Assembly (NCBI RefSeq): GCF_026343115.1 | Contig: NZ_JAPEMC010000001.1 | Coordinates: 992,001 to 1,056,000, forward strand | DNA length: 64,000 nucleotides | DNA from: Streptomyces sp. NBC_00102 | Lineage (GTDB): Bacteria > Actinomycetota > Actinomycetes > Streptomycetales > Streptomycetaceae | Reading direction: 5' to 3' | Shown here: piece after piece, positions 17,304 to 24,628 of the stretch | Numbering within the stretch: the first letter of the stretch is position 1 | Layout of the letters: every line of letters begins with the position of its first letter | Made by a program: the position numbers and the translations under genes | Notes under the pieces: generated by a model | Told to the model about the DNA's origin: nothing | What the model saw: only the letters and a program-made list of their open reading frames with translations | The model's database searches: none

Positions 17304-18239
17304 ATGACCACGTACGCGCGCACCGACCCGTCCGTCCCGCGCACCGACCCGTCCGTCCCGCGCACCGATCTGTATCCCTCGCGCGGCGCCGCCGAGACGG
17401 TCGTCGCCCGCCGGGACCCGGTCGTCTGGTCCGCGCCGGGCGCCCCCGGGCCCGTACCCGTACAGAGCCTTCTCACCTTCGAGCGGGACGGGTTCCTCGC
17501 CGTCGACCAGTTGCTCACCCCGGACGAAGTCGCCGGCTACCAGGCCGAGATGGAGCGGCTGATCGCCGATCCGGCGGTCCAGGGCGACGAGCGCTCGATC
17601 GTGGAGCCGCAGTCGGGGAAGGTGCGTTCCGTCTTCGAAGTGCACCGGATCAGCGAGGTGTTCGCCCGGCTGGTCTCCGACGAGCGGCTGGTGGGCGCGG
17701 CCCGCCAGATCCTCGGCTCGGACGTGTACGTGCACCAGTCCCGGATCAACGTGAAGCCGGGGTTCGGCGCCTCTGGTTTCTACTGGCACTCGGACTTCGA
17801 GACCTGGCATGCGGAGGACGGGCTGCCGAACATGCGGACCGTCTCCGTCTCGATCGCGCTGACCGAGAACCACGACACCAACGGCGGGCTGATGATCATG
17901 CCCGGTTCGCACCGGGCGTTCCTCGGCTGCGCGGGCGAGACGCCGAAGGACAACTACAAGAAGTCCCTCCAGATGCAGGACGCCGGCATCCCGTCCGACG
18001 GTGCGCTGACGGAGATGGCCGGTGCGCACGGCATCAAGCTCTTCACGGGCAGGGCGGGTTCGGCGACCTGGTTCGACTGCAACGCCATGCACGGTTCGGG
18101 GGACAACATCACCCCGTTCCCGCGCAGCAACGTCTTCATCGTCTTCAACAGCGTGGAGAACGCGGCCGAGGAGCCCTTCGCGGCTCCGGTGCGGCGCCCG
18201 GAGTTCATCGGGGCCCGCGACTTCACTCCGGTGCGGTAG
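17304..18239 (+). CDS. ectD: Ectoine 5-hydroxylase
   Basis: EctD/ThpD, 311 residues, a non-heme iron(II) and 2-oxoglutarate-dependent dioxygenase that makes 5-hydroxyectoine. The signature FYWHSDFETWHAEDGLPNMR contains the histidine and aspartate iron ligands; the distal histidine is in CNAMHGSGDN. Residues 4-21 contain a direct duplication of TDPSVPR, encoded by a 21-bp DNA repeat, in the variable N-terminal tail. The gene ends the ectABCD operon and is followed by a strong hairpin. Confidence 0.96.
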   Translation: MTTYARTDPSVPRTDPSVPRTDLYPSRGAAETVVARRDPVVWSAPGAPGPVPVQSLLTFERDGFLAVDQLLTPDEVAGYQAEMERLIADPAVQGDERSIVEPQSGKVRSVFEVHRISEVFARLVSDERLVGAARQILGSDVYVHQSRINVKPGFGASGFYWHSDFETWHAEDGLPNMRTVSVSIALTENHDTNGGLMIMPGSHRAFLGCAGETPKDNYKKSLQMQDAGIPSDGALTEMAGAHGIKLFTGRAGSATWFDCNAMHGSGDNITPFPRSNVFIVFNSVENAAEEPFAAPVRRPEFIGARDFTPVR

Positions 18240-18261
18240 CCACTGCGGTGCGGTAGCGGGT

Positions 18262-18299
18262 GGCCGGGGTGGGACGGTTTCGGCCGTCCCACCCCGGCC
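18262..18299. terminator. Bidirectional terminator between ectD and the sulfurtransferase gene
   Basis: A perfect 16-bp inverted repeat (18262-18277 and 18284-18299) with loop TTTCGG lies between the convergent genes. Its position 20-60 bp past both stops fits a terminator that serves both strands. Confidence 0.85.
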
Positions 18300-18330
18300 G
18301 CGTGTGCGGGAGCGGTGGCGCGGGCCCGTC

Positions 18331-19185
18331 TCAGCGGGCGGGCCCGGTCTCCACCGGACGGGCCTCGTCGCGGCTGTACGCGGACCAGCCGCCGACGTAG
18401 AGCCTTCCGCTGCCGAGCCCGGCGTGCTCCAGGGTCAGCAGGTTGTGGCAGGCCGTCACGCCCGAGCCGCAGTAGGAGACCACCGTCGCCGCGTTGTCCG
18501 CGACCACTCCCCCGGCGGCGAAGTTGTCCCGGATCGCCTGCACGGGCAGCAGCCGCCCGAACCCGTCCAGGTTCTCCCGGCAGGGAACGTTCGCCGCACC
18601 GGGTACGTGGCCGGGGCGGGGGTCGACGGGGTCCTGGGCCCCGACGAAACGGTCCCGGTTGCGGGCGTCGACCGCCAGGACGTCCGACAGCGCGAGTTCG
18701 TCCGCCTCCACCAGTGCCTCCGCCGGCCAGGGACGTACGGAGAAGGCTCCTTCACGGGCGGGTACCGGTTCGTCCGTCGTCAGGGAGCCGGGGTACGCCT
18801 CGGTCCAGGCGGCCGGCCCGCCGTCGAGAACGGCCGCGCGGCGCCCGGTGGTCCGCAGCATCCACACCAGCCGGGCGGCTATGACACCCCCCTGATCGTC
18901 GTAGGCCACGACGATGTCCTCGTCGTCGATCCCCAGCGACCGCATGCCCTCGGCGAACACCTCGGGGTCCGGCAGCGGGTTGCGGCCGCCGGTGGGCGTC
19001 GGGGGTCCCGTCAGCCAGCGGTCGAGGTCCGCGAACACCGCGCCGGGCAGGTGTCCTCCCTCGTACGCGGCACGCCCCGAACGCCCGTCCAGGTACCACC
19101 TCACGTCCGCCAGGACCACACGCCCCGGCAGATCCTTCAACTCCTCGACCCGCGCGAACGGCGGGACCTCCACGAATGTGCCCAT
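18331..19185 (-). CDS. Sulfurtransferase with two rhodanese domains
   Basis: A 284-residue thiosulfate or 3-mercaptopyruvate sulfurtransferase. The inactive N-terminal rhodanese domain (about 10-140) has LADVRWYLDGRSGRAAYEGGHLPGA. The active C-terminal domain (about 160-275) has the catalytic cysteine in SYCGSGVTAC. The loop CGSGVTA favours a mercaptopyruvate-type or related enzyme over classic CRKGVT rhodanese. It is convergent with ectD, and RraA-like is divergent from it. The physiological sulfur acceptor is not visible. Confidence 0.9.
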   Translation of the reverse strand: MGTFVEVPPFARVEELKDLPGRVVLADVRWYLDGRSGRAAYEGGHLPGAVFADLDRWLTGPPTPTGGRNPLPDPEVFAEGMRSLGIDDEDIVVAYDDQGGVIAARLVWMLRTTGRRAAVLDGGPAAWTEAYPGSLTTDEPVPAREGAFSVRPWPAEALVEADELALSDVLAVDARNRDRFVGAQDPVDPRPGHVPGAANVPCRENLDGFGRLLPVQAIRDNFAAGGVVADNAATVVSYCGSGVTACHNLLTLEHAGLGSGRLYVGGWSAYSRDEARPVETGPAR

Positions 19186-19471
19186 GGCCGGACGCTAGGC
19201 AACCGTCCACCATGCGAGCCAATGCATTCCGCATAGCGAGACGCCTCGTCGAGGTCGGCCATCGTGCCGAACCGTCGCCCGTGTCCGGACGCCGCGTCAG
19301 GACAGCGCGGTTGCGGCGCCCCTGTCGTGCGCAGACCCCTGATCGGGGACGGCAACGGCGTTGTACTGTCGGCTCCCGGTGGCGGCACCGCGCGGAAGAG
19401 CCGGAGCGGACGCCCGCCACCGGGCGAACCTTCGCGCACAGGAACACAGGCACACAGGCACAGAGGAACCA

Positions 19472-20086
19472 ATGGACAACGAGTTCCGGGACATCCCTCC
19501 CACCACCCTCGCCGACCTGCTGGGCCGCGAGCAGGTCATGGACATCGGCATCCGTCCGCTGTGGAACTCGCCGCGGGTCGCCGGTCCCGCGTACACCGTC
19601 CGGTGCGAGCCCGGCGACAACCTGATGCTGCACGCCGCGATCTACCGCGCCGAGCCGGGCTCTGTCGTCGTCGTGGAGTCGGGCGATCTGGATTACGCGC
19701 TGGCCGGTGGCAACGTGTGTGCCGTCGCCCAGCGCAGGGGCGTCGCGGCCTTCGTGGTCGACGGCCTCGTACGCGACCTCGCCGAAGTGCGCGAGGCCGG
19801 GTTCCCGGTCTTCTCCCGTGGCGTCATCCCGGTTCCCGGAACCAAGAGGAAGATCGGCACGCTCGGTGAACCGGTCCGCGTCGGCGGGGTGCTGGTGCAC
19901 CCGGGCGACATCGTGGTCGCGGACGAGGAGGGCGCCGTCGTCGTCCCCGCCGCCCGCCAGGAGGAGGTCCTCGCCGCCGGGCGGACGAAGCTCGCCGAGG
20001 AGGCCGGGCAGTCCCTCGACGCCTGGGAGGAGAGCCACCGCGCCCGCATCGAGAAGGCGCTGAACGACCAGGGCTTCATGGGCTGA
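19472..20086 (+). CDS. RraA-family protein (HMG/CHA aldolase-like)
   Basis: A 204-residue member of the RraA/dimethylmenaquinone methyltransferase-like fold. The core motif GGNVCAVAQRRGVAAFVVDG followed by LVRDLAEV contains the arginine and aspartate that bind pyruvate and metal in 4-hydroxy-4-methyl-2-oxoglutarate aldolases. Later VHPGDIVVADEEGAVVVP is also typical. In actinobacteria such proteins are more likely aldolases or decarboxylases than inhibitors of RNase E; the sequence does not decide. The ATG start has GAGGAACC just upstream. It is divergent from the sulfurtransferase gene. Confidence 0.8.
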   Translation: MDNEFRDIPPTTLADLLGREQVMDIGIRPLWNSPRVAGPAYTVRCEPGDNLMLHAAIYRAEPGSVVVVESGDLDYALAGGNVCAVAQRRGVAAFVVDGLVRDLAEVREAGFPVFSRGVIPVPGTKRKIGTLGEPVRVGGVLVHPGDIVVADEEGAVVVPAARQEEVLAAGRTKLAEEAGQSLDAWEESHRARIEKALNDQGFMG

Positions 20087-20120
20087 CCCGGCGGCCCGGG
20101 GGACCGGACGGCAGGGCGAC

Positions 20121-20162
20121 GGGACGTACGGGGCGTCCTTACGCGTCGGCCCCGTACGTCCC
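20121..20162. terminator. Hairpin between RraA-like and RibD-like genes
   Basis: GGGACGTACGGGGC at 20121-20134 pairs with its complement at 20149-20162 (14 bp, 14-base loop). The right arm overlaps the last codons of the convergent minus-strand gene, so the hairpin can serve both convergent transcripts. Confidence 0.65.
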
Positions 20163-20750
20163 GTACTCCGGAAGGCCCGTCGGCTCGTAGACGTGCACCG
20201 CGACACCGGCGGGCGTCGTCCCGTGGTGCAGCAGGCGCAGGCCGACCGGCGTACCGCCGTCCGGAAAGAGGCGTCGCCCGTCGCCCACCACTACGGGGGC
20301 GACCGCGAGCCGCACCTCGTCCACCAGGCCGGCGGCCAGCAGGGAATGGCCGAGCCGGGCGCTGCCGTGGATCTGGATCTCGCGGCCGGGCATCCGCTTC
20401 AACTCGGCTACCTGGGCGGGGATGTCACCGGAGAGGATCGTGGTCGGCTCCCACCCGGCCTCGGTCAGGCTCCGGGAGGCGACGTACTTCGGTGAGCCGT
20501 TCAGAATGCGGGCGTTCGGGTGGTCGGTCATGGCCGGCCAGTCCCGGGCGAAGTTCTCGTACGTACGGCGGCCGAACAGGAACGCGTCCGCCCGGCTCAG
20601 CCAGTCGGAGGCCACCCGCTCGAACGCCTCGTCCAGATGCGGCACGAACCAGCCGCCCCGGGTGAAACCGTCACTGGTGTCCTCCTCCGGGGAGCCCGGA
20701 CCCTGTGAGACGCCGTCCAGGGACACGAACTCCTGCAGTACCAGCCTCAC
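20139..20750 (-). CDS. RibD C-terminal/dihydrofolate reductase-fold protein
   Basis: A 203-residue stand-alone protein of the DHFR/RibD-C reductase family. Recognisable parts are MRLVLQEFVSLDGVSQGPGS at the N-terminus, FLFGRRTYENFARDWP, and IQIHGSARLGHSLLAAGLVDEVRLAVAPVVVGDGRRLF, which forms the nucleotide-binding half. Such proteins are widespread in Streptomyces and mostly uncharacterised; reduction of a pterin- or pyrimidine-like compound with NADPH is family-level inference. It begins with GTG. The 275-bp region upstream (20751-21025) shows no gene. Confidence 0.8.
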   Translation of the reverse strand: MRLVLQEFVSLDGVSQGPGSPEEDTSDGFTRGGWFVPHLDEAFERVASDWLSRADAFLFGRRTYENFARDWPAMTDHPNARILNGSPKYVASRSLTEAGWEPTTILSGDIPAQVAELKRMPGREIQIHGSARLGHSLLAAGLVDEVRLAVAPVVVGDGRRLFPDGGTPVGLRLLHHGTTPAGVAVHVYEPTGLPEYGTYGADA

Positions 20751-21025
20751 CGCGCACCACTCCTCTCCCGGGCGGGAATCCGTCCGTCCCGCCCCTGCCT
20801 ACGGACCTCGTGACCTGCCGCGACTCCTTCGCCCGGGGACGGCCACCGACGCAGCGGTCCCGGAGGCTGGAGCACAGCGACAGAATGCCCCCTTCGCCGT
20901 GAACACCTGCGGACGAATCCTCCCGGCGCGTCCCCGTCGCCACCTCGCCCGCGTGGTCGCGGCGGGCGAGGCGGGACCGCAGGGCGTTCCCCCCTCACCT
21001 CCCGGCGGCAGGTCTCCCGCAGCGG

Positions 21026-21193
21026 TCAGCCGTCCTCGCCGCCGGGATGCTCGGCCTGCTGATGCCGCCTGCGCAGAACCCGCCAGTCCACCGCGCCGCT
21101 CGGATCACCTCGCGACTCGGCTTCCTCCTCCGCGAGGTCGAAGTCCTGGCAGGTCCCGCAGCCGGGGCCCTCGTGACCGGCTTCCTGGATCAC
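21026..21193 (-). CDS. Tiny CxxC-containing protein, coupled to the upstream small gene
   Basis: A 55-residue protein whose GTG overlaps the stop of the preceding small gene (GTGA), a strong sign of coupled translation. It contains GCGTCQDF, a possible zinc- or thiol-active CxxC pair, followed by a helical stretch DLAEEEAESRG and VDWRVLRRRHQQAEH. I recall similar short proteins paired with the upstream gene type and with helix-turn-helix/DUF397 loci in Streptomyces, but cannot name a family. A DNA- or protein-binding role is inference. Confidence 0.6.
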   Translation of the reverse strand: MIQEAGHEGPGCGTCQDFDLAEEEAESRGDPSGAVDWRVLRRRHQQAEHPGGEDG

Positions 21194-21432
21194 AGCGCGA
21201 TCCCCCGGCTCCTCGCGTTGTCCCGCGCGACCCCCGCGCGCATCCGCTCCTGGGTGGTCGCGGCCCGCAACCACCGCGGATCGGCCTCCCATTCCCGTCC
21301 ACCGCCGATCGGCCGGAGAGCCCAGTACCCGCCGGCCAGTCCGCGGAACTCCCCGATGCGTGCTCCCTCACCGTCCTCTCCGGTGTCGACGAGGACGGTT
21401 CCCGGGGGCGGAAGGCTCGCACCTGTGTCCAT
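21190..21432 (-). CDS. Small Streptomyces protein with PxGGGREWEA motif
   Basis: An 80-residue protein with a compact beta-rich middle: GTVLVDTGEDGEGARIGEF, then YWALRPIGGGREWEADPRWLR. The motif LRPxGGGREWEA is one I recall from many short Streptomyces proteins of unknown function next to XRE-type regulators. It has no signal or membrane segment. It is divergent from the helix-turn-helix gene 104 bp away and is coupled to the CxxC gene behind it. The two likely act with the neighbouring regulator pair. Confidence 0.65.
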   Translation of the reverse strand: MDTGASLPPPGTVLVDTGEDGEGARIGEFRGLAGGYWALRPIGGGREWEADPRWLRAATTQERMRAGVARDNARSRGIAL

Positions 21433-21536
21433 CGATCATTCCTCTCCGTAGTGATCCGACTACTCGGCGCTTCACGGTGACCTAGGATGCAAACATCTTC
21501 AACTTGCGCCAGATGAAGGAAGAGTGGGAAACGCGC

Positions 21537-22367
21537 ATGGTGCACCGAAAGGAACTGGACCCGGAGAAGTCGCCGAAGGCGGCGTTCGGAGCGCTCTTAC
21601 GCAGGCTGCGGGACGAACGCGGCTGGACCCAGGACGAGCTGGCCGCACGCATGGGATGGTCCGGGACCCACATTTCGGCCGTGGAAACTGGCCGACGCTC
21701 TCCAACTCTCGCCTTTGCGAAAGCTGCTGATCGCGTATTCGGCACGGGAGACCGCCTGGTGCGACTGAGCCAGGCGGCCCGGCAGACGGCGCTCCTTGAG
21801 GGCTTCCCCGAGTATGTAACCCATGAGGCCCGCGCCGCCGAAATCAGGCTGTACGAGGTCGGCGTCATACCGGGCATCCTGCAAACGCCGGGGTACGTGA
21901 CTGCCCTCACCACTCGCACGATCGAACGAGGCGCCATCACCCCAGAACAGGGCGAGGAACGCATCGCGCTTGTCACGGAGCGCCAGGCAGCGCTTGAACG
22001 AACGCCACCGCCCCTCATCTTCGTCGCCCTGGACGAGAGCTGTCTGAGAAGGCCGGTGGGCGGCGCGACCACCATGGACGGACAGTTGGCGCGACTGATC
22101 GAGTTCGCCGCGCTCCCGAACACAGTGCTTCAGATCGTCCCGTTCAGCATGGGAGATCGCCGCCCGCTCAGTCTGCCGCTGTACATCCTGACTATGGAGA
22201 ACCGCTCTCTGATGTCGTACGCGGAGTCCGCGCTACGCGGGCGTCTCGAGCGCGAAAGTGGCTCTGTAGTACCTCTGTTGACCGCATACCATCAGTTGCA
22301 GGCCGAGGCGCTCTCCCAGGCGGCGTCCGTGGCCATGATCGAGCAGCTACGAAAGGGCACCCCGTGA
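21537..22367 (+). CDS. XRE-family regulator with DUF5753 (Scr1/WhiJ-like)
   Basis: A 276-residue regulator. The N-terminal helix-turn-helix is FGALLRRLRDERGWTQDELAARMGWSGTHISAVETGRR. The C-terminal DUF5753 domain (about 95-270) includes EVGVIPGILQTPGYVTAL and VPFSMGDRRPLSLP, as in the large Streptomyces group that includes developmental regulators such as WhiJ. The ATG before VHRKELDP was chosen since homologs commonly begin MVNRKELNP; upstream ATG or TTG codons are possible. Its stop overlaps the start of the DUF397 gene, the usual partner arrangement. Confidence 0.9.
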   Translation: MVHRKELDPEKSPKAAFGALLRRLRDERGWTQDELAARMGWSGTHISAVETGRRSPTLAFAKAADRVFGTGDRLVRLSQAARQTALLEGFPEYVTHEARAAEIRLYEVGVIPGILQTPGYVTALTTRTIERGAITPEQGEERIALVTERQAALERTPPPLIFVALDESCLRRPVGGATTMDGQLARLIEFAALPNTVLQIVPFSMGDRRPLSLPLYILTMENRSLMSYAESALRGRLERESGSVVPLLTAYHQLQAEALSQAASVAMIEQLRKGTP

Positions 22368-22570
22368 CGACCGAGTCCCCCCGCTGGTTCACGTCTTCCT
22401 ACAGCGAGAACGGTGGCGCGTGCGTCGAAGTCGCCGTCAACCTCGCCGCCCTGCACGGCATCGTCCCCGTACGCGACTCCAAGGACCGCAGCGGCCCGGC
22501 CCTCGGCCTTTCCGCCCCTGCTTTCGCCGCGCTCGTCGCGGGCGTCAAGGCCGGGGAACTCGGCTTCTGA
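22364..22570 (+). CDS. DUF397 protein, partner of the XRE regulator
   Basis: A 68-residue DUF397 protein with the family pattern WFTSSYSENGGACVEVA and VPVRDSKDRSGPALGLS. The GTG overlaps the regulator stop (GTGA), so the pair is translated together. DUF397 proteins work with XRE/DUF5753 regulators, and some pairs behave like toxin-antitoxin or developmental switches; which applies here is not visible. A hairpin terminator follows. Confidence 0.92.
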   Translation: MTTESPRWFTSSYSENGGACVEVAVNLAALHGIVPVRDSKDRSGPALGLSAPAFAALVAGVKAGELGF

Positions 22571-22605
22571 GCAGCCCTGTTCGAGACCCATCCCCGTACA
22601 CGGAC

Positions 22606-22649
22606 GAAGCCCCGCCGCACCTCCAGCAACGGAGGAGCGGCGGGGCTTC
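22606..22649. terminator. Terminator after the DUF397 gene
   Basis: GAAGCCCCGCCGC at 22606-22618 pairs perfectly with 22637-22649; inside it CTCC pairs with GGAG. It lies between the DUF397 gene and the convergent Nudix remnant and can serve both. Confidence 0.85.
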
Positions 22650-22679
22650 ATCATGTGCCCACTTCAACCGGCCACGCCC

Positions 22680-23141
22680 CTAGTCCCAGTTGTGGAAGGT
22701 GACTCCGCCGGGCCTGTCGAGGCTGCCCCTGAGGCCGGCGGCCGGGTACTCGATCACGTCCTCGGGCAGGTCGTGCTCGGCGAACCAGCGCAGGTCGAGG
22801 CACTTGTCGGGTTCACGGTTGACCGGGAAGCCGGTGAACGCGCGCGCTTCGTAGAAGTAGCCGATTCGGTCAGGCGTTCCGTCGCCCTGGTGGTGTACGA
22901 CGGTGTGCAGCAACGCGAGTGACTCCGGGACCACATGAAGCCCGGTCTCCTCCCTCAGCTCGCGTGCCGCTCCTGCGGCGAGCGGCTCGCCCTCTTCGAG
23001 CTTCCCCTACGGTGCGTGCCACCGGCCGTGTCCGTAGGCGCCCGCTCGCCGGGAGAGCAGAAGCTTGTCGCCGTCGCGGACGATCACGTGGACGTCGATG
23101 ATCGGCCTGAGGGGGGCGGGCGCCTGCGGGGAGGGGCTCAT
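22680..23141 (-). pseudogene. Nudix hydrolase interrupted by an amber codon in its Nudix box
   Basis: Read from its ATG, the frame encodes a 153-codon Nudix protein: PIIDVHVIVRDGDKLLLSRRAGAYG, then HAP, then an in-frame TAG (23007-23009, codon 45), then GKLEEGEPLAAGAARELREETGL. The stop replaces the first glycine of the Nudix box GGKLEEGE; all other box residues REL, REETGL are intact. Downstream of the stop the rest of the fold is undamaged (VPESLALLHTVVHH, PVNREPDKCLDLRWF). So the decay is recent, or the codon is a sequencing error or read through. IS701 lies 43 bp upstream of the ATG and would displace its promoter. Confidence 0.8.
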
Positions 23142-23184
23142 GAGGGATCCCTGTCGGGTCGTCGGGGCAACACGACGACGCTAG

Positions 23185-24625
23185 TAGGGCTTGGTCAGGT
23201 CGGTGCGGCTGTGGGTATGTCGCGGTGGCAGGTGGGGCAGGCGCCGGTCCAGGTCGCGAGGAGTATCTGTAGCTCGCGGACGACTCGGTAGAGGCTCAGG
23301 CCGGCGCCGTGTCTTTTGGGGCTCTGGCCAGTCGTTGCAGGGTGCAGAAGGCGTGCGCGACGGAGACGAGGGTGACGTGATGGTGCCAGCCACTCCAGGT
23401 GCGGCCCTCGAAGTGGGCCAGGCCCAGGGCCTGTTTCATCTCGCGGTAGTCGTGTTCGATGCGCCAGCGGAGTTTGGCGAGGCGGACCAGGGTGGTCAGC
23501 GGGGTGTCGGCCGGGAGGTCGGAGAGCCAGAACTGAACAGGTTCTTCCCTGCCGGCCGGCCACTCGGCCAGGAGCCAGCACTCGGGCAGTTCCGGGCCGT
23601 CGGCGGCCTGGCGGACCTCGCGTCCGGCAGGCCGGATCCGCAGGGCCACGAAGCGTGAGTACATCCGCTTGAAGCCGCTGCGGCCACTGCCGGGCCGGGA
23701 TCCCTCACGCCATTGCACCGGCTTCGCCGCTCTGCGTCCGGCGGCTACGACCAGGTGTTTCACGGACTGTGGCTTGTCGGGGTACTTCGCGACCGGTGGG
23801 CGTCCGTTCCCGGAGTACGGTTCGGTCACCGGTGCGGCGTGGCCGGGGTGGGCCGACATGGTGGTCGAGATGCCCACCACGTAGTTGAGCCCGCGGGCCT
23901 GGAGGCCGAGGCGGAAGGCCGCGGCGTCGCCGTATCCGGCATCCGCGACAGCCAGCGGGACCTCGATGCCCCATGAGCGGGTCTCGTCGAGCATGTCGAG
24001 CGCGAGCTGCCATTTCTCCACGTGCCCGATGTCGTCGGGGATGCCGCAGGCGGTGCGGCGGGCGACCTTGTCCGGGTCCGCCTTCACGGATCCGGGCGCC
24101 CAGGTCTCGGGCAGGAACAGCCGCCAGTCCACCGCCGCCGAAGCATGGTCACAGGCCATGTGCAGGGAGACGCCGACCTGGCAGTTGGTGACCTTCCCGG
24201 CGGTTCCGGTGTACTGCCGTGACACGCACGCCGAGGCACTGCCGTCCTTGAGGAACCCGGTGTCGTCGAAGACCAGCGCGGTGGGCCGGATCGCCTGTTC
24301 CATCCTCCAGGCCAGCTTGGCTCTCACGTGTGCGGGATCCCACGGGCTGGTGGTGATGAAGTGGGCCAGTGCCTGACGGTTCCCGTCCTCGCCCAGCCGG
24401 GCGGCCATCGGCTCGACCGACTTGCGCCGCCCGTCCATGAGCAGGCCCCGCAGATAGACCTGCCCCCACCGACGCTGATCGTTCCTCGCGAACGGCTCAA
24501 AAACCTCCGCCGCGAAATCCTCCAACTCACCACGCAAAGCCGCAATCTCGTCCGGAGTCACACCCTTCCAACGCGACACCGAACACAAAGACACGCACCG
24601 CCACAATCAACCTGACCAAGCCCTA
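23185..24625. mobile_element. IS701-family insertion sequence, 1441 bp
   Basis: Both ends are visible: TAGGGCTTGGTCAGGT at 23185-23200 and its exact complement at 24610-24625 (16-bp perfect terminal inverted repeats). The flanks are CTAG at 23181-23184 and CTAG at 24626-24629, the 4-bp target duplication typical of IS701. The single transposase gene runs on the minus strand. The right CTAG is also the outer end of the neighbouring IS630-type element, so IS701 inserted after that element was in place. Confidence 0.93.
23296..24561 (-). CDS. IS701-family DDE transposase, with a -1 frame extension downstream
   Basis: A 421-residue transposase. Catalytic acids fit VFDDTGFLKDG (first D), VADAGYGDA (second D) and WRIEHDYREMK (E). 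The GTG start (VTPDEIAAL) was chosen because such proteins commonly begin at this point; a TTG 15 codons upstream is possible. At 23320-23314 the 0-frame reads C CCA AAA, a canonical slippery heptamer. A -1 shift there avoids the stop at 23296 and adds about 40 residues containing LSLYRVVRELQILLATWTG and CPTC, ending at 23195 inside the terminal repeat. This could be programmed frameshifting or a plain indel. Confidence 0.85.
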   Translation of the reverse strand: MTPDEIAALRGELEDFAAEVFEPFARNDQRRWGQVYLRGLLMDGRRKSVEPMAARLGEDGNRQALAHFITTSPWDPAHVRAKLAWRMEQAIRPTALVFDDTGFLKDGSASACVSRQYTGTAGKVTNCQVGVSLHMACDHASAAVDWRLFLPETWAPGSVKADPDKVARRTACGIPDDIGHVEKWQLALDMLDETRSWGIEVPLAVADAGYGDAAAFRLGLQARGLNYVVGISTTMSAHPGHAAPVTEPYSGNGRPPVAKYPDKPQSVKHLVVAAGRRAAKPVQWREGSRPGSGRSGFKRMYSRFVALRIRPAGREVRQAADGPELPECWLLAEWPAGREEPVQFWLSDLPADTPLTTLVRLAKLRWRIEHDYREMKQALGLAHFEGRTWSGWHHHVTLVSVAHAFCTLQRLARAPKDTAPA

Positions 24626-24628
24626 CTA

